From positions 21,429,978 to 21,493,977 of the forward strand of contig NC_092192.1 in NCBI RefSeq assembly GCF_043641665.1: a stretch of 64,000 nt of DNA, given 5' to 3'. The notes beneath the pieces were generated by a model. It was not told the DNA's origin, did not search any database, and saw nothing but the letters and a program-made list of their open reading frames with translations. This document shows, piece by piece, positions 21,546 through 33,700 of this stretch (position 1 is the first letter of the stretch; each line of letters begins with the position of its first letter). Both the position numbers and the translations under genes were made by a program. This DNA is from Enoplosus armatus. Lineage: Eukaryota; Chordata; Actinopteri; Centrarchiformes; Enoplosidae.

Positions 21546-24500
21546 TTTTCAAATAGCATGTAAGCGTCACTGTATTGTTGAATTTTTTTTTCCCTCAATG
21601 CAGAACATAAAACAAAAGCATAAGCAACATCTCAACATTTCATCAAGGGTGAAACATACCGTTCTATATCACTCATCTGCTGCAGTTTGTCCCCTCAATG
21701 CTTGTGTTTCAGACCATCAAAAACTCTCAACTTAAAACTGAAATTGGAATTCAGTCACTTTGAAACTGGGTAGCTTCAGTGTGCCAAGAGCTTAAGGCAG
21801 GCATACCAAATGTCTTGCAAACCACCCTAAAGTTGAGAACAGTGCCATAGTGCCCGGTGCAGTCAGACCTGTCTGCATGGATGTCTGGTGTCACTATGAA
21901 AATTGCTGCTGCTGTTACCTAATTCTCAACATTCCCATACTGACGTCTTGTCTACTCAGATGATGCCTCGCTGGCAAGCGGCAAGATGGAGCCACGAAAA
22001 CTAACAGAATTAAGAAAGAAAAAAATAAATAAATACCAGAATCCTCAGCGAAGCCCGGGATGAAAAAACCGCTCTCGTAGCCCGGCAGACCTGCAGGAGG
22101 TCGGGTATGTCTGGTGAGATTGATTTCAAGTCGGCCTCAAAATAATAAAATAATAACTACCAGGTTTGCCCGACACATTTATTGTTTTTTTTTTTTTTTT
22201 TTTTGATTGTTTGCCCCCATAATCCATTGTGTTTCCAAGCAGTTACAACCAGCGGTGCCTGGTGGGACCTCTCTCGTCATTTAGGCTCTCTGCTCTGCCC
22301 GGGCATGACCTTCACACTGATGCTAGCTTACCTGTTGCGACATGACGTGAGGCTTAAAGGGTTTTTCGCTGCTTGCATAAGGTACTTATAAGACATGCTT
22401 GCCAGCAGTTGGTCTATTTTAGGTTTGCTTTATTATTATTTACGGTGTAATTAAGTACACTCAATGTATGTCAAAATACACTTTTCGTTCATTCGCCTCA
22501 TTTGGCTCCAATTAACCAGCTGGCTTGGTTACGTTAGCTAGTAAGCTAGCTAACGCAAGTTGTTGTTGTTGGCTGTCTCATTATCCAGGACAATTAACAA
22601 ACACACATTTGGTTAAAAATGACGCTACAACTGTAGCAAAGCATCGAAAAGGCTGTGAAAAGGTTAAAGTTGGACGTCAGTGTGTCCACTGTGCGTCAGG
22701 TGCATTTGACTTTAAACCTTGTTACAAGTTCGTGGTTAGCTTTAGCTGCAGGGATGAAACATACATTTTGCAAAGAAGAACGCAAGTTGTTTGGAAATGT
22801 GCTGCCTCAGCCAACAAAGTTTGGACCCCCCCCAGAGGAAACCATAGGGTGAGTCCAGTAGAGCAGCCGTTAGCAATTCAACCTCATTTTCATCAGAGGA
22901 CTTAGACTCAGCTCTCCTTAATCTTTCTGCCAGTTCCTGCCTCACTTTGAGCCCGTCAGTGTATCCCCCCCCCCCCCAAAGGCTAATCAGACACCAGGCC
23001 TCCTCTCTCCTGCTGATGAAATGTGTCATATAAATGCTCTGTTTTGTAATAACCTCCATCCCTCTCGAGGCTAGAGGAGCTATTGGCTTCTTTAATGTAT
23101 TGAATGACAGCATGGAGAAGTGGGTAGACTGTTTGTTGTGGGCTACAACTTAGAGACACTGGAAATGAACGCTTTGCTTTTGTTTTGTTTTCCTTTTCGC
23201 CTCTCTATTTTAATAGAGCTATTGAAACACTGACTGGTAGCTTGAACTGTATCTAGTCAGCATGTATTGTTCAGAAGATAAATTCCCTTGTGTTTCTGGC
23301 CATTAACAGACTACTAAACACACTTAAAGTGATGTATGCCCATAGAGGTCTCTCCAGTGGTGTGTGTGTGTGTGTGTGTGTTTTGCTTCAGGTGTTCTTA
23401 GTCATTTTCATGTCATATCGACTATACTCTTCATGGGCTACAGGAACCCATGTGATGATATTTTAATTGTGTAAATACACTTTTTGACAGAGAGTGATTG
23501 GAGTAAAACCACATATTACAGAAGTCCCTGTCACAGCCTGTTTACTGGGAGTGACCTGTAGTTACTGAAGTTTTAGGTGACATTGGGTATTTTTTTCATA
23601 GCTTAGACTTTAGTGAATTGATATGCGCATACTCGCACATACTCGGTGTGATGATGTGTCCTTTATGCCCTCAGAACTTCAGGACATTGCTGTGAATCTA
23701 GACTCCAGGGAACTCAAGTCTCTTTGTGTCGACACACTCCTCGACTGTTTATGAGTGCAGCTTTAACGTGTGTGTGTCGTATTAAGACGTGCAACTTTCC
23801 CATGAAGAGCAGGAGGGCTATCAAAGGCTGAAGATCAGTAATCTGCTGTGAAATCAAACAGTGGTGGCGTCCCACATTTGGAATCAAATAAACAGATGCT
23901 GTGAGACCTTTCCTGTCCATTTTAGCGCAGGAAATATGTTCCACATGAAAGGATAATGATAAAAAAAACCATATTAAAAATAATTTATCTTTTAACGTGC
24001 TGAATCCCAATAATGTTAGATGAGAAACAATGAGACGTGGCATATTTTAAATCTTTCCTACCCTGCCAATGTAAGATCACATATATGTCTAATTAATTCT
24101 TCCCAAAACACAAACAAGCATGTAAACAGGACTACAGTTATTTATTGCTGTTTTTATAACGGCTGTCCAGTAACAGAAGCCCAGGTCGGGTGGAGAACTT
24201 ACACTGGTTCTCAAATGCTTTGTAACTGAAAAGGTATGTCTGTTTGTTACCTGTGGAGGGCAGCAGCAGGCTTGAGATGCATCTAGGCTGCATGTGGTGT
24301 GAAAAGAAGAATAAAAATAGGAAGGAGAGCAACAACACATCAGTCCATCTGCTGTACCTCATGCTTAGACCCCACTGACCAGACCTTTTACAGTCAAGAG
24401 CTGACGCGGATTCACATGAAGCGGATTCAACGGTGCACTCTGAGATTTAACACTAGGCTGTATGTGTGTGTCTTGATCTAGATGCAGGTTAAACGGTGTG

Positions 24501-25085
24501 GCAGAAAGGAAACACATTTTGAGGACCAGCACTCAGTGAGAAACAGTGTGAAGGTGAGGAGACAAACTTGCTATAGAAATATCTTTAGTTGAACTGTGAT
24601 GGAACACATTAAAGTTTTATGCATAAGCCTGAACTCATGACACTTTTGTTGGGGGTTCTGTGTACGACTCCCAGTTCAGCTCATAAGCCTTTTATCCTAC
24701 CTCTAAATAGTTCTCACTGTCTTACATGATGTGGTCATTGACATCCAGTTTAAATTATGACTGATGCTGTCTGTTGTAGATACTGTAAAAAAATTTTTTA
24801 TTATTATTTGCACAGAGGGCGAGGAGAAAGACAATGTACGCTAGTTTTTAATCAGTTTATCAATGTGTGGAATATTTTAAAGGCTCCTGAATTAACATTG
24901 AGCTAGGTTAAACCTATTGAGTTTATCCCGATAGCCACTGGACAAAACTCTTTAAATTACAGAAAATTTTACAATTGAATTGCATCAACATGCAAATAAG
25001 ACCACATGTATCCTTGATGCAATGTTTGCTGATATCAACTGCTCCTTTTTGCAGCAGATCTTTTGACTTGTCATAACAGGAAAAG
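21546..25085. other. Intergenic, no gene seen
   Basis: It contains a poly-T run at 22,185-22,204, a 10-bp-arm palindrome at 22,532-22,555, a C-run at about 22,967-22,977 and a (TG)n run at about 23,362-23,380. No coding or RNA gene is recognised. Confidence 0.55.
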
Positions 25086-25880
25086 CACAGGTGGAGCTAA
25101 CAACATTAATGATGTTTCATTCCACCTGAATGTCCCAATGAGTAATGCCGGAAAGAAAATGTGCACATTTTCTTCCACAGAAGACATTTTGACATGTCAC
25201 AGTGAGAAAAGTACAGGTGTGAATAATCAATGATGGCTGCATTCCATTTAGATGCTTCATGTTCATGCTTGCTCACTGTCACACTGTCATAGCTCATAGC
25301 CTAGGACACTTGAATAGAGCAGAGCCATCGTCCTCCCATCCCTCTGCGGTAGAAGGCAGAGCCAATACTGATATTTGAGAGTTTAAAAAGATCAACCAAT
25401 AATCCGTTTTTGAAACACAAATGCATAAAATCTTGATGTAGATCCTTAATATTTATTTTTTTCTTTCAAAGAATTGTGACCACACTTCCAAATCACCTGA
25501 ATGACTGACTGCTATTTCTCATTAATCATCTGTGGACGTATACACAGATAGTGATATATCTGCTATAAGCTCATTTTTGGCCAGTTTATCCACCTAACTC
25601 TAGTATGATCACATTGTCCCACTAAAGTTGTGACAGGTTGTGTTAGCGCATCATCTATTTCCCAATAAAAACAGAAAAGGGAAGAAACCTGTAGCATACG
25701 GCTATCTCTCGCAGATGCTGGTTTAGTGAAAGGAGTAACCGGTAGTTGTGCCCATAATTCACACAAGGTACCACGGGGCTAAGGAACACGCTAAAGACCT
25801 AAGGAACAGCTAAATGGAATGTAGCCATCATTAATGTTGTTAATCACACCTGAGCTTATCTGCTATGACGTGTCAAAAAA
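25086..25880. repeat. Inverted repeat, probably a non-autonomous DNA element
   Basis: The left part contains caggtgtgaataatcaatga and tggctgcattccattt (25,213-25,250). The right part, aatggaatgtagccatcatt and then aatgttgttaatcacacctg (25,813-25,852), is its reverse complement with few changes. A further diverged left unit sits at 25,087-25,130. tgacatgtcacag and atgacgtgtcaaa also mirror each other. This suggests long inverted ends flanking about 0.5 kb of unrelated sequence. Confidence 0.55.
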
Positions 25881-27410
25881 CGCCTATAGCTGACAGGAGG
25901 TAAACTTGGAACTGAGCTGTTTCCAGTGCAGTTACAGTGAAATTAGCCTACATCCTGGCTCACAGGATGTAGGCTGTTGAATAAGTCTGCCATTGGTCGA
26001 CTATTTCGGTCGGCATTCTCCTCCCCTTCCGCTATCTGCGTTTTAGTGTGTTTTGCAAGGGCACCGTCGCTGCATCCTGGGCTCGCTGCACCGCCCAAGA
26101 CGACTGTGGTTTAAAGAAAAACAAAGAAGCTAGAGCATTTTTCCCCCTTTCCCAGAATTATAATGGGATAACAGAAATAGGTCAGGAACTAAATACTGAA
26201 GGTGTTGTGAATGGCTTCGTTAATAAGCCAGACTGTTTGAGTTTCAAATTCAAGGGAACTAGGAGCTTTCATTAATAATCAGAGAGGTTTTTTCCCCATT
26301 AGATTTCCAATAAGAGAATTTTCAAATATATTTTCTAAGAAGTTTCCATCTGCAGTGAACATTCCAAAGTCTTTTACTGGAAAAGAATGGAGAGCTTTGT
26401 TCTTGTTTAATATAGGTATGAGAATCTGACCATTCATCCAGTGTCCATGGTTCATGGCTGTCAGTTTGGGTTATAGGTGAATAGAAGTGACTGTCAGCAG
26501 AACAATACTGGAAAACACATGCTTTTTGTGAATAAAGCAACCCAGAGGAAGCAGCTAAAGTCAGGACCGAATGAGGCCCAAGACGGAACTCTGAGGCATC
26601 CCACTAGTCTGGATAGATTCACCACATTGGACATGTGATCCAAATCCCAGTTAATTTTTATTGGCCAAGAATGCATGAACTACTCTTAGATATCAATGAA
26701 TTGATGATACGTTTTTAAAGTTTTGACAAATGGAAGAAAGCAGTAACTCTGTGTCCGTGCTTTATAAATCATGTGTTCCTCAGACTTAATAGAACTTATG
26801 CACTGTGCTTACTATCTGTTATACACTCTGTGCGTAATCAGATAACTACTTATATTCATATACATCGCAAAGACTTGGTCACCAGGACTCAGAGGTCACC
26901 CACATTGTAACTAGACATTATAAATCATACTTATAAGCATGGCTCCTCAAATCAATGACTGGCAAATTCAATAAAATAACAAGAACAGTTATTAATTTAC
27001 TGACAAGCAGCCCTCTGTGACTAATATCAGACATCTCTGTTGATCATTTTCTTCCCCTACATTTTTAAAGTAGTCTTTATTGGCCTAGAAGGGATAAAAC
27101 ACGAATATCAACAAATGTATCAAATCGCTTTTTTTTTTTTAAATACTAAAAATAAATATTTAAACAGTGATTTTCTGTCTTCCATTACTGTACCAACATC
27201 TTGCTCACTGTGTTATACAAGCTTAATTAAAAATGCAAATATATGGAACCTGGGTGTTAATGTAAGCATTTGCGTGTCCAATTGGGCAAGGTATCCTCTT
27301 TCATGTGGGGTCTATAACCTCATTATGCCTCACTTCATGATATAAGCGCAGCTGGGTCCTGGACGTGGATGCATAATGTATATTATTCCTTTTTTATTCC
27401 TTCCTGTCAG
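25881..27410. other. Intergenic, no gene seen
   Basis: AT-rich single-copy-looking sequence between the inverted repeat and the candidate exon. No recognisable element. Confidence 0.5.
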
Positions 27411-27452
27411 GACTGCCGTGGTGGCTGAGGCAGAAATATGAATTTACAGCTG
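27411..27452 (+). ncRNA. Candidate small exon of a mir-99a/let-7c host transcript
   Basis: A 42 bp block starts after a strong pyrimidine-rich acceptor (tttttattccttcctgtcag) and ends at a consensus donor (CTG|gtgagt). It has no open coding context and is not repeat-like. It lies between usp25 and the microRNA pair, on the same strand. Assignment to a host lncRNA is inference from position and splice signals only. Confidence 0.32.
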
Positions 27453-27747
27453 GTGAGTGATTCTGCTTTGCTTTTTACTGTCATATTATTGAGCTGTTCT
27501 CAAAAGTATATGTTTTGTTTTGTTCATGTTATTATTTTTTGTTACAGAATGCATGAAGTATTTGAGTAATGTTAAAATGCTGTTACAATTTAAACTTAAA
27601 ATAGAAAATATTTTAAGTTCAACTTGCATCACATTCAAAGTCACTTTAAGCTCTATTTCAAATTTTGGTAAGAGACAGAATGTGATGTTTTAACCTCAGT
27701 ATCACTGTTATTGTCTTACTTTGCTGAAAGGTATGTACTGATGGGAA

Positions 27748-27888
<141 letters not shown>

Positions 27889-28541
27889 CGGGCAGGAGGG
27901 ACCCGTATTAGCTGGGACACTTGAATGAATTTGAAGAATAGGGTTTTACAAGCAGGACAGCCACAATACTGGGCCCTGACTGGCAGACAGTACCAGTTTC
28001 TCTGATTCAAATAACGCAAACCTGCCTGATTGGAGGGATTTAAATATCTTGGGTCTGACAGTACATCTGAATTGCTAATTGCTAAATTCTTTCTTTCATA
28101 GCCTCTCGCATGCAGTGTTTGAATGTGTCGTCGACTACGTTATATCAGTATTATCATTCATGATGTTTTTGTCGTGTCGCAAATTTTCTACAAAGAGTTG
28201 ATATTCATGAAATATAGATCTGATTCAGCTAACCACGCAAAAATGGATGACCTAAAACCACTGCGAAACTGATCAAACAAATTGAAAAAGTGAAGAATAA
28301 TGGTCAGTAATGTGATATTCTGTCCACATATAAAGCAGCTTAACAGTCTTGCGGAGTGAAGGCAGCTATTGTCTGCATGTTAACACCAGTCATTGTTGCA
28401 CTGACTGCGCCTTACTACTGTGGTGTAAACGTCTGACAGTATTATCTCTGTCTAGTGGCTGTCCGGGTATGGTTATGTGATCTCGTGAGGCAAAGCTGGC
28501 CCCACAAATTTAAGTATACACAGACACAACTAAAGCTCCCC

Positions 28542-28542
<1 letters not shown>

Positions 28543-28586
<44 letters not shown>

Positions 28587-28589
28587 ACA
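28543..28589. repeat. (CA)n microsatellite
   Basis: A nearly perfect CA run with one interruption (aa) near 28,579. Confidence 0.95.
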
Positions 28590-28719
28590 TCCTCACTGCA
28601 TCTGACCCGGGGGGGTCAAGGTGCAGTGACTCTGAGGGTTGTCTAACTGGGCCTCTTGAAACTCTTGCCTTGCATTCCAGCGCCCAGAGGAGGGGGTTGT
28701 TGCAACCAGGCTTATTACC

Positions 28720-28805
28720 AGAGAGAGAGAGAGAGAGACGGAGAGAAAGAGTGATAGAGAGTGAGAGAAAAGAGAGAGAGAGGGAGAGGGAGAGGGAGGG
28801 AGAAG
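28720..28805. repeat. (GA)n purine tract
   Basis: An almost pure purine stretch of GA and GGGA units on the + strand. It faces a pyrimidine tract of similar length at 29,002-29,094. Confidence 0.9.
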
Positions 28806-29001
28806 TGGGGGTAGAAAGAAGCTGGAAGGTATTATGCACTATTTCCTTGGCTTCCTAGAAGCTTGTTCCCTCCCACTCGGCCGGCACAGTTCTACGACAC
28901 AGTAAAGGAAACGCTGAAAACTTGAACCTGCTATTCTCCAGCTGCCTCGGCCTTCTAACTCGCTCACTTGTTTTCTTTCAGTGCCGTTCCCTCTGTATGT
29001 T

Positions 29002-29094
29002 TCTCTCTCTCTCTCTCTCTCTCTCCCTCTCTCCCTGTTCTTCTCCCTCCCTCGCCCTCTCCCTGTTTGTCTCTCTCTCTCTCTCTTTCTCTGG
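29002..29094. repeat. (CT)n pyrimidine tract
   Basis: CT/CCCT units, interrupted by short tgt segments. It is roughly the inverse of the purine tract about 200 bp upstream. Confidence 0.9.
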
Positions 29095-30651
29095 GCTGTG
29101 TGTAAGAGGATCACTTTGTTTCCGTTGCCTTTTTCCGCGGTGCTGCAGACACACATGGAGGAGAGGATTGGATTTGAGGAGATACTGACGGGGGTGCACA
29201 GCTGCAACAGTCCCCTCCATCTCCACACCAGGACTAATGCCCCCCTCACTCTCTCTCCCTTTCTCCCTGTGTGTTTGACTCTCCCTCTGTCGCACTCCCT
29301 CTGCTTTCTGCCTCTCGGAGGGGTGGGGGTGCCATATGTGAGCTCAGAAAAATGGAAGTGGATCGGAGATAGACAAGAGAGGAATCTGTCATTCTTGGGC
29401 TCGGATGTCGGGATCTATGTGGTAAGTGCTTTCTTTCTCTCTCTTAGCACTTTTTGGAAGTTCTGTACTGCTCAAGAATATCCATATGCCTGAATTCTCT
29501 GTGTTTGTCCTCTTTGCTTCGCTTCATATGTTGCCAACAGTTACCTAATTTGAGGTTTTTTTTTTATTGTTAGACTGCAAAAATTAAGCCCACATTTTTC
29601 TTCCACTTCCCTTCAGTGTGTCCAAGTTCATGTGTCATTGTTAGAATTAATTTGTGAGCTCTAGTGATAAGACGGGCTTTGTGCAGTTGAATTTGTACGT
29701 TTTGAGGGTCAAGGTAGAGCGAGGAGGGAGGTGGAGTGGAGGCCGACTGGGGGAAGGGAATTTGGAGGGGTCAAAGAGAATGGCACTTGGCCCGGGCAGC
29801 ACAATGGCTCTGAAAACTTTTTCAGTATGACATTGTCACTGTGCCTGCCTCAAAACCTGGAAACTGCTGCATGTTTCAGCTGGGTCGTCGTCGGAGGAGG
29901 TTCGTTGTGGAGGCCATTTATTTAGCCGATGAAATTGATCAGTTGCTCAACTTTTTCATGAGCTTGGAATTTTCTTCTGGCTTGAGTGCAGTTTTGAAAC
30001 AATGAGCTTGGATGCTCACCATCTGATGAAACTGTTGTGAGCCTTTTTATGTCTCACAAATGTCTTTTCAGAAATGATACCATAGAAGCATACAATTACA
30101 CTCAAAGATGATAAACTTGTTTTTGATAAAGAAATCATACAGAAACGTGAGATTCACAAGTTTACAATGTCTCTTGTAGACTAAGCCACGTTCCAGATTT
30201 CATCAGCCCAGGGTACAAGGCTTCGTGAATCCAGATTTTGTTAGTAGTGTTGTTGAAAGGATGCTTGTTGCAGATTATTAGCAATTGATTTACCTCCGTA
30301 GAATTTTGAACCAGGTCAGATGTTGCTGCCAGTGCAAATGAATGCATTACTGCAGGCTGACTGAATAACTCCATTATGTGATAAGTGAAGGGATACCTCC
30401 TGAGCACTGGACGTGCGTATAGCTGTTGTTATTCTGTTTGAATATTTATGGTAGAATGTACAGTAATGTTGGTGATGAGGAATTATTATTGCAAGTAACA
30501 TTCATCAGATAATTATTAATATAGGATTAATAATGTTACAGAATACTTTTTAACTATTATGTTTTTGACTAGGTTTGTTCACAATGAAACTGGACAATAG
30601 AAAAAACAACATTCTCCTCCTTTATTGAATCTCACAAAAATCTTAAAAATA

Positions 30652-30660
30652 ATATATATA

Positions 30661-30704
<44 letters not shown>
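30652..30704. repeat. (TA)n microsatellite
   Basis: An alternating TA array with one TTTA interruption near 30,662-30,665. Confidence 0.95.
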
Positions 30705-30707
<3 letters not shown>

Positions 30708-33700
30708 CAAATAGACTTGGATATGTTTTCAAAGAGCAAAGGTTCTTTACAAGTTAGTGGCATTAACTCTGAGAAACTCTGACTAGTCTTTAACATATTT
30801 CCACCCCACAAGAAGTAGTGTGTGTAAGTCTGGGAAACGAGCTGAGTCGAGTAAGCGAGTGAGTGAACTCCTTTTAGGAAGCTGTTGAACTTGAGAGCTG
30901 CGATTTGTGCGTCTCACCTTGATGGTTCATTGGCAGTTTGGGGTTTTGACCTCACTCCCTCGTCCCTTTGAGGAAATCAGAACCCGTCTCTCTGCCTGAC
31001 TCATTCTGTGCCTCCCTCGCTCCCTCCGTTCATTAGACATCTTAGTAACATGGGAATGAGGTGTCTCGACCGGCATTGATGGGCTCATTTCTCCTGCGGA
31101 AGGTGGTATTAAAGCAAGATTTTAGAGGGATGGAAACAGTGTTGAGTTTAGAGTGTATTTTTGGTCTGCTCTCTGTGCAGCATAATGTCTGTTTAACTCC
31201 TAGTCCGCCTGGGCAGCTTTGCTGGATTTCAGTCACTACTAGTGCTCTTTTATAAATACACACAAACTGTCTGCTGCAGAATCTAGTTCTCTATTTTGGG
31301 CATGTGGGTCACAATCTAATGAAGCAGCACTGCACACCTTTTAATGAGGACTGGTGAAGTTACTGTCAAAAAGTTGTAATCTTAGTTGAGCTGGCCGCTG
31401 CTTCAGCTTCAACCATGTAATATGATAAAATATAGAAACATAAATTGCCTGCTCAGCACTGGGAAAATAGAAGATGAATTTGTGGAGGCCACTTTCAAAA
31501 AGGCACTTGAACAAATCGAATCCAGAGATTTAAAATGAACCCGGGAACATATTTGTGTTGTCTGCCATCCCAAAGCTTTCTGTGCTTTGATCAGAGAAAA
31601 GAAGTCGATAACGTCTATTCACAATACTCTCCTCGTCCCTCAGGGTGCAGTTTGAGGTTTTTCATTTTTTTTGTGTCAAGTAATTTTGGACGTTTTTAGA
31701 AAAGCAGAATTTGTTGTTGTCGTTTCTTCTTGTTGTTGCAGTAGGGCCTATGAATTACATTTCTATAAACCATAAAGCACAATTGCTAATTATTATTATA
31801 TTATGGTAATTATTAAGTAATGTGTGAGTTTTGATAAAAACACATTTTATGAGTTAAAACATTACTGAATTGATAGGAGTACAATCGCAGCGAGTGTTTT
31901 GTGGGTCACTATTAAGTCAGTTGGTACAGTGCAGTTCATCCTCCCACCAAGGAGCCTGGATCATTTGAATCTGGGGGGTATTTTGTGTTTTTATTAATAG
32001 TGCTCATCTGGTGTATGTCTATAGATGATCTTAGTTGTTTGTTGTCCTTCATGCCAGGCGAAGACATGTCGTCAGATAACCTGCCTGACCTCCACAGCCA
32101 ATTTTAGCCTCTCCCTCATGCCTCCTCTGGTTATAAATTAGCCGGTTGTTGTTTGCAAGCAGTGAAAGGAAAAGCTCACTTAGTAGCAGGGATTTATTAG
32201 TTGTTAGCCTGCTGCTGCCATGTGAATGACAGAGGTGCCATTCAGGATGAAAACAGAAACTCAGAAAGCAGGCAGGATCTGACTGCTTCAGGAAATAGGA
32301 GGTGGTTTCCTTTTCTGCCACTCAACCAAGAGAGAAATTGCATGATTTACCTTTTAGTATTCCGTCCAAGGACTTTTTTTTTTTTCCAGTCGTTCGGAGG
32401 GATGTGAGTAGTGCCAATAGTCAGAAGTATCGCTTTAGAAAAGCTGTATGGAAACAACAAAATTCAATAAAACTTCCTCAGTTGCACAAAAAAGTTTTTA
32501 CACTCGCTTGAAGTGGTTTTTGCCTTTGTCAAAAAAAGAGTTGTGTGCTAAATGGGATATGGAAGCACCTTTGCCGAATAAGTTCTGATGTAGCTAATAT
32601 TTAACTCACCGTTCTGCATTCATTTGCCTTTGTTTCCGGACAGCATGAAAAGATGGCAAACACTAGCTGCCATGAAAGAACAATTCAAACTTGCCCAGTT
32701 GAAACAAATTCCTGAGGACTCTCTCCTTTTTTCTCCCGATGATGGGTTAGATGGCCAAGGTGACTTGTTTTGTTTCCAGTTCGATGCTTCTACTTCTTCT
32801 TCTGTTTACTGGCAGATTACAGCTATGCGTAACGCGCAGCCTATGCTGCCAACTTCTGACGAAACTACGCTTTGCAACGAGCCTAATTTTTGCTCCAAAC
32901 CAGCCGATGGAATTCGCTCGACAATTGATTGGAAACACGACTGCTGTAATTGATTTAATATTTACCATGATTTTATTAGGGATATATCTGTACCACTTCC
33001 CTATTCCACATGAGTTGTTTGATGGTTAACATCGGTAAGGATCTGTGAAGGCCGATCGGGAAACTTTAACATTAAAAGTAAAATGTAAGCACTTTGTGTG
33101 TTGACTCATTTACACGTCACCTGAAAGATACTTGGATAATTGGAAATCCATTTGATGTTGACCCAAAAAGCATGTCCAAGGCTGCTCGCCTGGTGGCTCT
33201 ACTCTTTGCATCTGGGTCGCAAATTCATAACACTGAAAGAAACCAAGCAATATGGTGTATACATGTCCAGAGTCATTTGAAAGATCGATGAGTAATCCAT
33301 CTCTGCAAATCGAGTTGTGCTTACTCCGATTACGACCTTAATGCAAGCAAGATAACTTTGTTAAGATGTTTGTATGACAGTCGCAATAATCTCAGTATTG
33401 CCTTACTCGGGTTGTGATCAAATTACTAAAGTGCATATAAACGCAATGAGTGACAACCCTGTTTGCCTCTCCTGTTCTGTCCACAACTCTTTCTGTGGCA
33501 CACATAAGTATTCCGGTGGAAAAGCCCAGTTTTTACTTCTTGAACAAGTATTATTTTGAGTAGCAAACCTCAGACCACCACTGAGTTCTTTCTGGGAGGC
33601 TATATTTCTTGTGAATGTGAGATGCCCTTAATGATACACCTCAGTTACTCACTGACAGTAGACCAATGACTGACACAAGCTACACTTGAGGCTGGATGAA

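Larger units (their letters stand above)
27889..30650. other. Intergenic, simple-repeat rich; weak splice-bounded block
   Basis: Apart from the arrays listed separately, a block at 29,149-29,421 follows a gtgctgcag acceptor and ends at a G|gtaagt donor. Its sequence is partly CT-rich low complexity and I do not call it an exon with any confidence. No coding gene is recognised. Confidence 0.4.

Noticed and set aside
28981..29493. Open frame of 170 codons on the + strand
   Set aside because: The first half is a CT-repeat translated as Leu/Ser/Pro runs. No family resemblance is seen.
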